Positions 8,223 through 16,388 of a stretch of 29,237 bases of DNA are shown here, one piece after another. The stretch is from Loktanella sp. UBA3435 (GTDB lineage: Bacteria > Pseudomonadota > Alphaproteobacteria > Rhodobacterales > Rhodobacteraceae). The notes beneath the pieces were generated by a model. The model saw only the letters and a list, made by a program, of their open reading frames with translations. It was not told where the DNA came from and made no database searches. Where the stretch lies: assembly GCA_002378665.1 (NCBI GenBank), contig DFSO01000063.1, positions 1,317 through 30,553 on the forward strand. The letters are read 5' to 3'. Both the position numbers and the translations under genes were made by a program. Position 1 is the stretch's first letter. Each line of letters opens with the position of its first letter.

Positions 8223-8254
8223 AACGAGGTAGCCCAAGCTGCCTCGTTTTTTTT
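8223..8254 (+). terminator. Strong intrinsic terminator, probably bidirectional
   Basis: An 11-bp stem (8223-8233 with 8238-8248, one G-U pair) with loop CCAA is followed by a run of T to 8254. On the - strand the same stem is followed by TTTCTTCC, so it can also end maeB, whose stop is at 8260. Confidence 0.9.
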
Positions 8255-8259
8255 ATGAC

Positions 8260-10539
8260 TTAGCCGTAGTGCGCCACAGGCGTGCCAGCGATTGCCGACA
8301 TATTGAGTAAGCCGCGTGGTGTGATGGATGGGGTCACGATATGCGCGCGGTTGCCCATGCCCATCAGGATCGGGCCAACTTCAAGACCGCCACCCTTCAT
8401 TTTCAAGATGTTACGCACGCCAGAGGCCGCATCTGTATTGGCAAACACCAGCACGTTTGCGGGGCCGGGCAGATGGGCATTGGGGAAAATGCGGTTGCGC
8501 AATTCCACGTCGAGAGCGGCATCAATATGCATTTCGCCCTCGTAATCAAAGTCGCGCGGCTGGCTATCGAGGATCGCCATCGCGGCCCGCATGCGGCGAC
8601 CCGTGTCGCAATCGAGGTTGCCAAACTGGCTATGGGAGCAGAGCGCGATTTTTGGCGTGACGCCAAAGCGGCGGACGTGCCTTGCGGCCCCAATCACGGT
8701 TTCGGCGATTTGTTCTGGCGTTGGCTCTGGGTGCACTTGGGTGTCGGCCACAAAAAGCGGCCCGTCTTCGAGAATCATCAGCGACAGAGCCGCGATGGGG
8801 TGAAGTTCTTCGGTGCCCAAGATCTGCGTGACATAGTTGAGGTGCCACAGGAACTGTCCAAAGGTGCCACAAATCAGGCTGTCGGCCTCGCCACGGGCGA
8901 CCATGACCGCGCCAATCGCAGTGGTATTGGTGCGCATCACAGCCTTCGCCAAATCGGGGGTCACGCCCTTGCGGGCCATTATGTCGTGGTAGGTGTTCCA
9001 ATAGTCATAGTAGCGCGGATCGTTTTCGGGGTTCACGATCTGGAAGTCCACGAGCGGACGGATTTTCAGGCCTGCCTTCTCGCAGCGCCGCTCGATGACC
9101 TCTGGGCGGCCAATCAGGATCGGCTTGTCGGTGGTTTCTTCCATGATTGCTTGGGCGGCTCGCAACACGCGCTCGTCCTCACCTTCGGCAAAGACGATGC
9201 TGCGCTCGGCGGTGCGGGCGGCGTCGAAAACGGGGCGCATTATCATCGCGGATTTGAACACAGAGCCGTCGAGACCTTTCTTATAGGCCTCCATATCCGC
9301 AATCGGGCGCTTGGCGATGCCTGTTGCAATTGCAGCGCGGGCCACGGCGGAGGCCACAACCCCCATCAGACGCGGATCGAACGGTTTTGGGATCAGGTAA
9401 TCGGCACCAAAGGTCAGCTTTTCGCCAGTATAGGCAGCGGCGGCCTCGGCGCTTGTGGTCATGCGGGCCAGTTCGGCGATGCCCTCAACGCAGGCAATTT
9501 TCATCTCGTCGTTGATGTCTGTCGCCCCCACATCGAGCGCCCCACGGAAGATGAACGGGAAGCAAAGCACGTTGTTCACTTGGTTCGGGAAGTCAGAGCG
9601 GCCTGTCGCGATAATCGCCTTGGGGTTCACGCCGCGTGCGACCTCAGGATCAATCTCGGGGTTGGGGTTGGCGAGTGCAAAAATGATCGGCACATCGGCC
9701 ATTTTCGCGACCATTTCGGGTTTGAGCACACCGGGGCCAGAGAGACCAAGGAAGAGGTCAGCACCATCAATCACATCGCCCAGCGTGGCAGCGGTCGTGC
9801 CTTGCGCATATTCGGCTTTCTGCGGTGTCATGTCCTTTTCGCGGCCATTATAGACCAGACCCTCAATATCACATAACCACACATTTTCACGCTTAACGCC
9901 CAGCTTAAGCAACATATTGAGACAAGCGATGCCCGCAGCACCCCCACCCGTCGAGACGATTTTGATGTCTTCAAACTTTTTGCCAGCAACACGCAGCGCG
10001 TTCGTGGCCGCAGCGCCAACAACAATCGCGGTGCCGTGCTGGTCGTCGTGGAAGACGGGGATATTCATCCGCTCGCGGCAAATTTTCTCGACGATAAAGC
10101 AGTCAGGCGCTTTGATATCTTCAAGGTTGATCGCGCCGAAGGTAGGCTCTAACGAACAGACGATTTCAGCGAGCTTCACAGGGTCGGCCTCGTTCAATTC
10201 GATATCAAAGCAGTCGATATTGGCGAATTTTTTGAACAGAACGGCCTTGCCCTCCATCACGGGTTTGGAGGCCAGTGCGCCGATGTTACCGAGGCCCAAA
10301 ACAGCCGTGCCATTGGTCACAACACCCACAAGATTGCCGCGAATGGTATAGTCGCGGGCGGTGTCAGGGTCGGCTTTGATCTCAAGGCAGGCCTCGGCCA
10401 CACCGGGGGAATAGGCACGGGACAGGTCGCGGCCATTGGCGAGTGGCTTGGTTGCGCGGATTTCTAGCTTACCGGGTTTGGGAAACTGGTGGTAATCAAG
10501 CGCCGCCTGACGTGCGCGATCTTTGGTGTTATCATCCAT
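8260..10539 (-). CDS. maeB: NADP-dependent malic enzyme with phosphotransacetylase-like domain
   Basis: A 759-residue cytoplasmic enzyme that decarboxylates malate to pyruvate with reduction of NADP. The malic domain (about 1-430) shows SRAYSPGVAEAC, the metal/catalytic stretch PVFHDDQHGTAIV, and the nucleotide-binding VSTGGGAAGIACL. The C-terminal ~330 residues (from IVFAEGEDERVLRAAQ) form the phosphotransacetylase-like domain found in proteobacterial MaeB proteins; it is known as regulatory rather than catalytic in this fusion. Length is typical (about 750-760). The ATG is preceded by GGGAGA. A 20-bp perfect palindrome lies 20 bases upstream of the start and may bind a regulator. mutS, a common neighbour in alphaproteobacteria, is not next to it here. 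Confidence 0.95.
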   Translation of the reverse strand: MDDNTKDRARQAALDYHQFPKPGKLEIRATKPLANGRDLSRAYSPGVAEACLEIKADPDTARDYTIRGNLVGVVTNGTAVLGLGNIGALASKPVMEGKAVLFKKFANIDCFDIELNEADPVKLAEIVCSLEPTFGAINLEDIKAPDCFIVEKICRERMNIPVFHDDQHGTAIVVGAAATNALRVAGKKFEDIKIVSTGGGAAGIACLNMLLKLGVKRENVWLCDIEGLVYNGREKDMTPQKAEYAQGTTAATLGDVIDGADLFLGLSGPGVLKPEMVAKMADVPIIFALANPNPEIDPEVARGVNPKAIIATGRSDFPNQVNNVLCFPFIFRGALDVGATDINDEMKIACVEGIAELARMTTSAEAAAAYTGEKLTFGADYLIPKPFDPRLMGVVASAVARAAIATGIAKRPIADMEAYKKGLDGSVFKSAMIMRPVFDAARTAERSIVFAEGEDERVLRAAQAIMEETTDKPILIGRPEVIERRCEKAGLKIRPLVDFQIVNPENDPRYYDYWNTYHDIMARKGVTPDLAKAVMRTNTTAIGAVMVARGEADSLICGTFGQFLWHLNYVTQILGTEELHPIAALSLMILEDGPLFVADTQVHPEPTPEQIAETVIGAARHVRRFGVTPKIALCSHSQFGNLDCDTGRRMRAAMAILDSQPRDFDYEGEMHIDAALDVELRNRIFPNAHLPGPANVLVFANTDAASGVRNILKMKGGGLEVGPILMGMGNRAHIVTPSITPRGLLNMSAIAGTPVAHYG

Positions 10540-10558
10540 TTTTAATCTCCCGATAAAT

Positions 10559-10578
10559 GTAGTTTAATATTAAACTAC
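10559..10578. promoter_or_regulatory. Perfect 20-bp palindrome between divergent genes (candidate operator)
   Basis: GTAGTTTAAT is followed directly by its exact reverse complement. The AT-rich, two-fold symmetric form with TTTAA/TTAAA half-sites resembles operators of MarR-type dimers. It lies 20 bases from the maeB ATG and 36-90 bases from the possible starts of the cupin gene, so it could control either. No regulator gene is nearby in the window. Confidence 0.5.
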
Positions 10579-10667
10579 TTTGCTGTACCTGCGGCAAGCT
10601 GTTGTAGAGCAATATGCATGGTTTGATGGCGCTTGCAAATTTATCTGCGACATTACACTTTCTTGAA

Positions 10668-11750
10668 ATGACAGATAATCAAGAAATTCGCGCCGAAGTG
10701 CGCCTTGCCACCACCGATCTGCGCGCCGACCTTGGGTTTTTCACCAAAGTCTTAAAAATGCGTATGGATTCGATTTATCCCGCTGATGACCCTTCGGTTG
10801 CTGTATTCTCTGGCCATGGTCTGCGGGTGCGTTTGCAGACCGAAGGGGGGGCAGGGCATTTGGCGATCCTGACGGACGACCCTGATTTTGCGAATGGTGA
10901 TAAGGCTTTAACTTCCCCCGGTGGCACGACAGTCACCGTGGATGCGCTTAACCCGCCGATTATCATGCCCGAGACCGATCACGCTTTTGTTGTGCGTCGT
11001 TTGGCCGATCAAGCCCCTTGGGTCATTGGCCGCGCGGGCATGCATTACCGCGATTTGATCCCGTCTCGCCTTGGCGGGTCGATCATCGCGAGCCATATTC
11101 GTATCCCCGACGGTGGTCCCGTGCCTGATATGGTGCATTTCCACCGTGTCGGATTTCAACTGATCTATTGCTATCGCGGCTGGGTCGATGTGGTTTACGA
11201 GGATCAGGGCGAGCCGATCCGTCTGACCGCTGGCGATTGTTTCATCCAACCGCCTGAAATCCGTCACCGCGTGCTCGTGGCCTCTGACGGAATCGAAGTG
11301 ATTGAGGTCGGGGTGCCTGCCGAACACGTCACCGAAATCGACCATGAGATGACGCTGCCGACCCCGCACCTGCGCCCAGATCGCGAATGGCAGGGTCAGA
11401 GGTTTGTGCATAACGTGGCGTCCGGTGCCACCTTTAAACCGTTTCGCCTCAAAGGGTTCCAAGCGCGTGACACGACGATTGCCAAGAACACCAAGGGGGT
11501 TGCTGGCGTGCAAGTGGTGGAGCGCGGGCACGGTGATCCTGTTTGGTCCAAACATGACGCCGACATCCATTTCACCTTTGTTTTAGAGGGCGAAATGACG
11601 TTGGAAGGCGAGGGCAAGGAGCCATATCGCCTGACTGCGGGCGACGCCTTTGTGATCCCGCCGCAGATGATGACGCGCTATAGTGACCCGAGTGACAACA
11701 TCGCATTGCTCGAAGTCTCGCTGCCGGGACTGTTTGCGACGCTCTCCTGA
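10668..11750 (+). CDS. VOC (glyoxalase-like) plus double-cupin fusion protein
   Basis: A protein of about 360 residues. The first ~95 residues look like a vicinal-oxygen-chelate half (DLRADLGFFTKVLKMRMDSIY is the usual first strand-helix of that fold). Two cupin domains follow. The first contains HFHRVGFQLIYCYRGWVDVV and later RLTAGDCFIQPPEIRHRV. The second contains HDADIHFTFVLEGEMTLEG and RLTAGDAFVIPPQMMTRY. The first cupin keeps candidate metal histidines; the second keeps fewer. No reaction can be named; bicupins include dioxygenases and sugar isomerases. The ATG at 10668 puts the VOC fold at the N-terminus; an in-frame ATG at 10614 would add 18 residues that do not look like part of the fold. 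Neither start has a clear ribosome binding site. Confidence 0.75.
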   Translation: MTDNQEIRAEVRLATTDLRADLGFFTKVLKMRMDSIYPADDPSVAVFSGHGLRVRLQTEGGAGHLAILTDDPDFANGDKALTSPGGTTVTVDALNPPIIMPETDHAFVVRRLADQAPWVIGRAGMHYRDLIPSRLGGSIIASHIRIPDGGPVPDMVHFHRVGFQLIYCYRGWVDVVYEDQGEPIRLTAGDCFIQPPEIRHRVLVASDGIEVIEVGVPAEHVTEIDHEMTLPTPHLRPDREWQGQRFVHNVASGATFKPFRLKGFQARDTTIAKNTKGVAGVQVVERGHGDPVWSKHDADIHFTFVLEGEMTLEGEGKEPYRLTAGDAFVIPPQMMTRYSDPSDNIALLEVSLPGLFATLS

Positions 11751-11762
11751 CTTGCAAAGCTC

Positions 11763-11776
11763 TGACCAAACGGTCA
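11763..11776. promoter_or_regulatory. Inverted repeat TGACC-N4-GGTCA upstream of cdd (candidate operator)
   Basis: A 14-base two-fold symmetric sequence lies in the 54-base gap between the cupin gene and cdd, 29 bases before the cdd ATG. The spacing and half-sites are like TetR-family operators. It is short enough to be chance. Confidence 0.3.
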
Positions 11777-11804
11777 AACTTGGGGTCAATTCAGGAGCTG
11801 CCCT

Positions 11805-12197
11805 ATGACCTTGCTAGATACTGCGCGCGCCGTGCGCGAAAACGCCCATGCCCCCTATTCAAAATTCAAGGTGGGGGCAGCTTTGCGGTCAACGTCTGGT
11901 GCGGTTTACGCGGGCTGTAATGTTGAAAACGTGGCCTATCCCGAAGGCACCTGTGCCGAGGCGGGTGCGATCGCGGCCATGATTGCAGGCGGCGACAAGC
12001 GGATCGCCGAAATCGCGGTGATCGCTGACAGCCCGCAACCAGTGAGCCCCTGTGGCGGTTGTCGCCAAAAGATCGCAGAATTCGCAGACGGGGATGTGGT
12101 TGTGACGTTGCACACAACCGATGGTGCGGTACTGCAAACCACCGTTTTCGCATTGCTACCAGGTGTATTCGACGCCGACTATATGAGCCGCGTTTAA
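11805..12197 (+). CDS. cdd: Cytidine deaminase
   Basis: A 130-residue zinc enzyme that deaminates cytidine and deoxycytidine to the uridine forms. NVENVAYPEGTCAEAGA holds the first zinc cysteine and the catalytic glutamate (the family more often has CAERTA). SPCGGCRQ supplies the other two zinc cysteines. The length is typical of the homotetrameric class. AGGAG lies 7 bases before the ATG. It is the first gene of the salvage operon and is separated from deoA by only 3 bases. Its uracil nucleoside products feed DeoA and ultimately Upp, both encoded downstream. Confidence 0.95.
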   Translation: MTLLDTARAVRENAHAPYSKFKVGAALRSTSGAVYAGCNVENVAYPEGTCAEAGAIAAMIAGGDKRIAEIAVIADSPQPVSPCGGCRQKIAEFADGDVVVTLHTTDGAVLQTTVFALLPGVFDADYMSRV

Positions 12198-12200
12198 CCC

Positions 12201-13502
12201 ATGGATGCGCGCGCAATCATCGCTAAAATCAGGCGCAAAGACACGCCAGGCGACGCCGAACTTACATGGTTTACCAATGGCTTGGCGACGGGTTTGGTGT
12301 CTGACGCGCAGGCGGGTGCCTTTGCGATGGCGGTCTGTTTGAACGGGCTTTCGGACGCGGGCCGCATCGCGCTGACCAAGGGGATGCGCGACAGCGGCAA
12401 GGTGATGAAATGGGATTTTGACGGGCCTGTTTTAGATAAACATTCGACGGGTGGCGTAGGTGATCCTGTGTCGCTTATTCTCGCCCCTGCGCTTGCTGCC
12501 TGTGGCGTTTTTGTGCCGATGATTTCGGGGCGGGGCCTTGGGCATACGGGCGGCACATTGGACAAACTGGAGGCCATTCTAGGGGTCTCGACCGATGTTT
12601 CTGCCGTCAAACTCAAACAGATTTTACGCAAAACGGGCTGTGCGATTGTTGGTGCGACGGGGACGATTGCACCCGCGGATAAGCGGCTTTATGCGATCCG
12701 TGATGTGACGGGGACGGTTGAGAGCGTTGACCTGATCACCGCCTCGATCCTGTCAAAAAAACTAGCCGCGGGACTGCAAGGTTTGGTCCTCGACGTGAAG
12801 GTGGGCTCTGGCGCGTTTATGAAATCCGAGGCCGAGGCTGTCGCATTGGCCCGTGCTTTGGTGGATGTGGCAAACGGGGCGGGCTGCCCGACGGCGGCCC
12901 TTATCACCGACATGGATGAACCGCTGGCCCCTGCGCTTGGCAACGCTGTCGAGGTTGGCGTTTGCATGGAGGTTTTGAGTGGCAATAGGCTGGCCGCGCC
13001 ACGCCTTCACGATCTGACCGTGGCGCTAGGTGCACGGCTTTTGGCGCTGCATGGCGAGGCCGAAAGCGCGGCGGAAAAGAAGCTGAAAGACGCGATTTCA
13101 TCGGGTCGCGCAATGACCCATTTCAGCGAGATGATCGCCCTGATGGGAGGTCCGCCAGATATGGCCGACGACTGGCGCACGCATTTGCCGAAGGCTCGCG
13201 TCATTGGTGATGTCGCGGCACCTGAAGCAGGTTACATTTCGGCGATTGACGGTGAGGCATTGGGGCTTGTCGTGGTTGGTCTTGGTGGTGGGCGCAGGGT
13301 CGAGAGCGATAGGATAAATCCTGCCGTGGGGCTGACAGATGTGGTCTCTTTGGGGGCAAAAATTGCACAAAACCAACCTTTGTGCACTATTCACGCTGCC
13401 AGCGATGAGGCCGCAGAAGAGGCGGCACAAGCGATTTTGCAAGCGATAACCATCGGTAAAAAACCCGATATTCAACCGCTCATTCGCGAGAGGATTTCCT
13501 GA
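12201..13502 (+). CDS. deoA: Thymidine phosphorylase
   Basis: A 433-residue pyrimidine nucleoside phosphorylase that splits thymidine or deoxyuridine with phosphate into base and deoxyribose 1-phosphate. The signature phosphate/nucleoside site DKHSTGGVGDPVSLILAP is near residues 79-96, and SGRGLGHTGGTLDKLEAI near 110-127 is the family hallmark. The length is normal for the bacterial DeoA. It lies 3 bases after cdd and 2 bases before deoB, so transcription as one unit is nearly certain. Its sugar product is the substrate of DeoB. Confidence 0.96.
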   Translation: MDARAIIAKIRRKDTPGDAELTWFTNGLATGLVSDAQAGAFAMAVCLNGLSDAGRIALTKGMRDSGKVMKWDFDGPVLDKHSTGGVGDPVSLILAPALAACGVFVPMISGRGLGHTGGTLDKLEAILGVSTDVSAVKLKQILRKTGCAIVGATGTIAPADKRLYAIRDVTGTVESVDLITASILSKKLAAGLQGLVLDVKVGSGAFMKSEAEAVALARALVDVANGAGCPTAALITDMDEPLAPALGNAVEVGVCMEVLSGNRLAAPRLHDLTVALGARLLALHGEAESAAEKKLKDAISSGRAMTHFSEMIALMGGPPDMADDWRTHLPKARVIGDVAAPEAGYISAIDGEALGLVVVGLGGGRRVESDRINPAVGLTDVVSLGAKIAQNQPLCTIHAASDEAAEEAAQAILQAITIGKKPDIQPLIRERIS

Positions 13503-13504
13503 AA

Positions 13505-14698
13505 ATGGCACGCGCATTCCTGATTGTGATCGACAGCGTGGGCATTGGCGGCGCGCCTGACGCGGACCGCTTTTTCAACGGCGATACCCCTGACACAGGC
13601 GCCAATACCGCCGGTCATATTGCGCATGAAATGGCCGCAAATGGCGTGCCTTTACAGGTCGGTACGCTTGACGCTCTTGGACTTGGTGCGGCGGTTAAAC
13701 TGGCCTCTGGAATGGAGGCTGCGGGCTTGGATGCTATTCCAACGGGCGCATGGGGTGCCGCGACTGAGGTTTCTAACGGCAAGGATACCCCTTCGGGCCA
13801 CTGGGAACTCGCGGGCGTGCCTGTGCCGTGGGAATGGCACGTTTTCCCAAAAACAATTCCTGCCTTTCCGCCCGAAATCACGGCGCTGATTTGCAAGGCG
13901 GCAGGGACGGATGGCATCCTCGCGAACCGCCACGCGTCTGGGACCGAAGTGATCGATACGGAAGGCCCTGCGCATATGAAAACGGGCTGGCCGATTTGCT
14001 ATACTTCGGTGGATTCCGTGTTGCAGATTGCCGCGCATGAGGAGGTTTTCGGGCGTGAGCGCCTGTTGAAACTCTGCGAAGACATTGCCCCGACACTGCA
14101 TGCGCTAAAGCTTGGGCGCGTGATTGCGCGGCCCTTTATTGGCGACGCAGAAAGCGGATTTCAACGTACGGAATACCGTAAGGATTTCGCGATTGCACCG
14201 CCCGCCGAGACTATATGCGACGCGGTACATAAGGCGGGAAATCCCGTCTATGCGGTTGGAAAGATTGGCGATATATTCTCAATGCGGGGCATTGATGTGG
14301 TGCGCAAGGGGCGGGACGTCAAGCTGATGACCCACCTCAATGATCTGGTGGATGAAGCCGAGGATGGCGCGTTCATCTTCGTCAATTTCGTCGAGTTTGA
14401 TAGCGAATATGGCCATAGGCGTGACGTGGCAGGCTACGCCAAACACCTTGAATGGTTTAACGTTGAACTATCTCGCATCCTGCCGCGACTGATGGAAGGT
14501 GACTTGGTGATTGTGACGGCTGACCACGGCAATGATCCGACGTGGATCGGCACTGATCACACGCGCGAACGCGTGCCTGTTTTGGTGCATGGCATCGGCA
14601 CGAAAGATCTGGGGCTGTTGGCCTTTGCGGACGTTGGCGCATCCGTCGCGGACCATCTGAATGTTCCCTATTCTGGCAAAGGACGCAGTTTTCTATGA
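13505..14698 (+). CDS. deoB: Phosphopentomutase
   Basis: A 397-residue alkaline-phosphatase-superfamily mutase converting (deoxy)ribose 1-phosphate to the 5-phosphate with manganese. FLIVIDSVGIGGAPDA at residues 5-20 carries the first metal aspartate. NGKDTPSGHWELAG holds the phosphorylated threonine region, and VTADHGNDPTWIGTDHTRE near the C-terminus supplies further metal ligands. The length is close to the E. coli enzyme (about 407). AGGA lies 8 bases before the ATG. Its stop codon overlaps the add start (ATGA), indicating translational coupling. No deoC aldolase, the usual next step, is in the window. Confidence 0.96.
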   Translation: MARAFLIVIDSVGIGGAPDADRFFNGDTPDTGANTAGHIAHEMAANGVPLQVGTLDALGLGAAVKLASGMEAAGLDAIPTGAWGAATEVSNGKDTPSGHWELAGVPVPWEWHVFPKTIPAFPPEITALICKAAGTDGILANRHASGTEVIDTEGPAHMKTGWPICYTSVDSVLQIAAHEEVFGRERLLKLCEDIAPTLHALKLGRVIARPFIGDAESGFQRTEYRKDFAIAPPAETICDAVHKAGNPVYAVGKIGDIFSMRGIDVVRKGRDVKLMTHLNDLVDEAEDGAFIFVNFVEFDSEYGHRRDVAGYAKHLEWFNVELSRILPRLMEGDLVIVTADHGNDPTWIGTDHTRERVPVLVHGIGTKDLGLLAFADVGASVADHLNVPYSGKGRSFL

Positions 14699-15684
14699 GC
14701 TTTCAATCCATCCCAAAAGTCGAGTTGCACCTGCATTTGGAAGGGGCGGCACCGCCTAAGTTTATCGCCGGTCTGGCGCGGGAAAAGAACATCGATATCT
14801 CGAAGATATTTGATGAGAAGGGCAATTATGCCTACCAAGGATTTGCCGAATTTCTGAATACTTACGAGGCGGCGTGCCAACCTTTGAAGACCCCTCAAGA
14901 TTTCTACCGCTTGACACTTGCTGTGTTGGAAGAGACCGCAAAGCACGGCGTTGTTTACGCGGAAACCTTTGTTTCGCCTGACTTTTGTGGTGGCGGCGAT
15001 GTGACGCTATGGCGCGAATATCTGGCCGCGATGCAAGAGGCGGCAAACGAGGCCGAGCGCGATTTTGGCATCACGTTGAGGGGCATTATTACCGCGATCC
15101 GCCATTTTGGACCAGAGCAGGCCAAGACTGCCGCCAAATGTGCCGCCGAAACCTACGGCGATTTTGTCGTAGGGTTTGGGATGGCTGGCGCCGAGATGGA
15201 AGGGCGGCCAACGGACTTTGCCTATAGCTTTGATATGGCGCGCGAGGCGGGATTGCCGTTGACGTGTCACGCAGGCGAATGGGGCGGGCCGGATATGGTT
15301 GCCGACACGATCCGCGATTTGGGGGTGAACCGTATTGGCCACGGCATCAACGCGATCCAAGACCCGAAATTGCTGTCTGAGATTGCTGAGAAGGGTGTGG
15401 TGTTAGAGGTTTGCCCCGGATCAAACGTCGTTTTGGGCGCGGTTAAGGATTGGGCCTCCCATCCGATCCAGAAATTACGCGACGCAGGCGTCGCCGTGAC
15501 CGTGTCCACCGACGATCCGCCGTTTTTCCACACCACAATGACCTATGAGTTCGAGATGCTGGCCAAGACATTTGGTTGGGACGAAAAGGACTTTGCGGAG
15601 GTTAACCAAACCGCCCTCAAAGCCGCCTATTGCGACGAGGCCACCCGTGCCAAAATCGCCAAATTACTGGAGCCTGCCCAATGA
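14695..15684 (+). CDS. add: Adenosine deaminase
   Basis: A 329-residue zinc amidohydrolase that converts adenosine and deoxyadenosine to (deoxy)inosine. [10 protein letters not shown] gives the metal histidines H12 and H14. CHAGEWGG holds a metal histidine and the catalytic glutamate, IGHGINAI the next catalytic histidine, and [17 protein letters not shown] the metal and catalytic aspartates. Length is typical. It overlaps deoB by ATGA and its own stop overlaps the upp start in the same way. Adenine deaminase-type relatives share this fold, so adenosine as substrate rests on family resemblance and on the operon context. Confidence 0.92.
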   Translation: MSFQSIPKVELHLHLEGAAPPKFIAGLAREKNIDISKIFDEKGNYAYQGFAEFLNTYEAACQPLKTPQDFYRLTLAVLEETAKHGVVYAETFVSPDFCGGGDVTLWREYLAAMQEAANEAERDFGITLRGIITAIRHFGPEQAKTAAKCAAETYGDFVVGFGMAGAEMEGRPTDFAYSFDMAREAGLPLTCHAGEWGGPDMVADTIRDLGVNRIGHGINAIQDPKLLSEIAEKGVVLEVCPGSNVVLGAVKDWASHPIQKLRDAGVAVTVSTDDPPFFHTTMTYEFEMLAKTFGWDEKDFAEVNQTALKAAYCDEATRAKIAKLLEPAQ

Positions 15685-16313
15685 CTGACCACCTGACCCA
15701 TGTGACCCACCCGCTGGTACAGCATAAGCTGACGCTGATGCGCGATAAGAATACGTCGACGGGCCAGTTCCGCCAATTGTTGCGCGAGATTAGTCAGTTA
15801 CTGGCCTATGAGGTGACGCGCGGCCTGCCGATGACGACCCGTTCCATCGAGACCCCGATGCAGCAAATGGACGCCCCTGTGATTGACGGGAAAAAGCTGG
15901 CGCTGGTGTCGATCTTGCGGGCGGGCAACGGGCTTTTGGACGGTATTCTAGAGTTGATCCCATCGGCCCGTGTTGGGTTTGTCGGGCTTTACCGTGACGA
16001 GGAAACGTTACAGCCAGTGCAATATTACTTTAAGGTGCCCACTGAACTGGAGGACCGCCTTGTGATCGCCGTGGACCCGATGTTGGCGACGGGCAACTCG
16101 TCAGTGGCAGCGATTAATCTGCTGAAAAAAGCAGGTGCCAAGAATATTCGCTTCGTGTGCCTACTTGCCGCTCCCGAGGGAATTGCGCGGATGAAAGAGG
16201 CCCACCCAGATGTGCCAATCGTCACCGCAGCAGTGGATAGCCACCTCAATGACCATGGATATATTGTTCCTGGGCTAGGGGATGCGGGTGATCGTATGTT
16301 TGGCACTAAATAA
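15681..16313 (+). CDS. upp: Uracil phosphoribosyltransferase
   Basis: A 210-residue enzyme that converts uracil and PRPP to UMP, the step that recaptures the base released by the preceding genes. It has [19 protein letters not shown] (about 73-91) and the PRPP-binding loop [16 protein letters not shown] (about 132-147). The C-terminal [18 protein letters not shown] is the uracil-binding region of the family. The ATG at 15681 overlaps the add stop (ATGA) and gives the usual family length. A longer in-frame start at 15630 would lie inside add and adds residues unlike the family. It is the last gene of the operon, followed by a hairpin. Confidence 0.97.
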   Translation: MTDHLTHVTHPLVQHKLTLMRDKNTSTGQFRQLLREISQLLAYEVTRGLPMTTRSIETPMQQMDAPVIDGKKLALVSILRAGNGLLDGILELIPSARVGFVGLYRDEETLQPVQYYFKVPTELEDRLVIAVDPMLATGNSSVAAINLLKKAGAKNIRFVCLLAAPEGIARMKEAHPDVPIVTAAVDSHLNDHGYIVPGLGDAGDRMFGTK

Positions 16314-16334
16314 GGGCCGAAATTAACGTATTTT

Positions 16335-16369
16335 CCGAACAATCCCTCTCCAAAATGGGGATTGTTCGG
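16335..16369 (+). terminator. 12-bp hairpin ending the salvage operon
   Basis: CCGAACAATCCC (16335-16346) pairs perfectly with 16358-16369 across an 11-base loop, 21 bases after the upp stop. It is followed by CATCTTTCC, a weak T-tract, so termination may be partial. The right arm contains a TTG that could be misread as the start of the next gene. Confidence 0.65.
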
Positions 16370-16388
16370 CATCTTTCCACTATATCTA

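Noticed and set aside
8341..9876. 511-codon open frame on the + strand opposite maeB
   Set aside because: Shadow of maeB caused by GC-biased codon use; composition is typical of an antisense frame and the region is fully explained by maeB.
15630..15680. Longer upp start inside add
   Set aside because: Adds 17 residues unlike the family; the ATG at 15681 overlaps the add stop as ATGA and gives the usual length.
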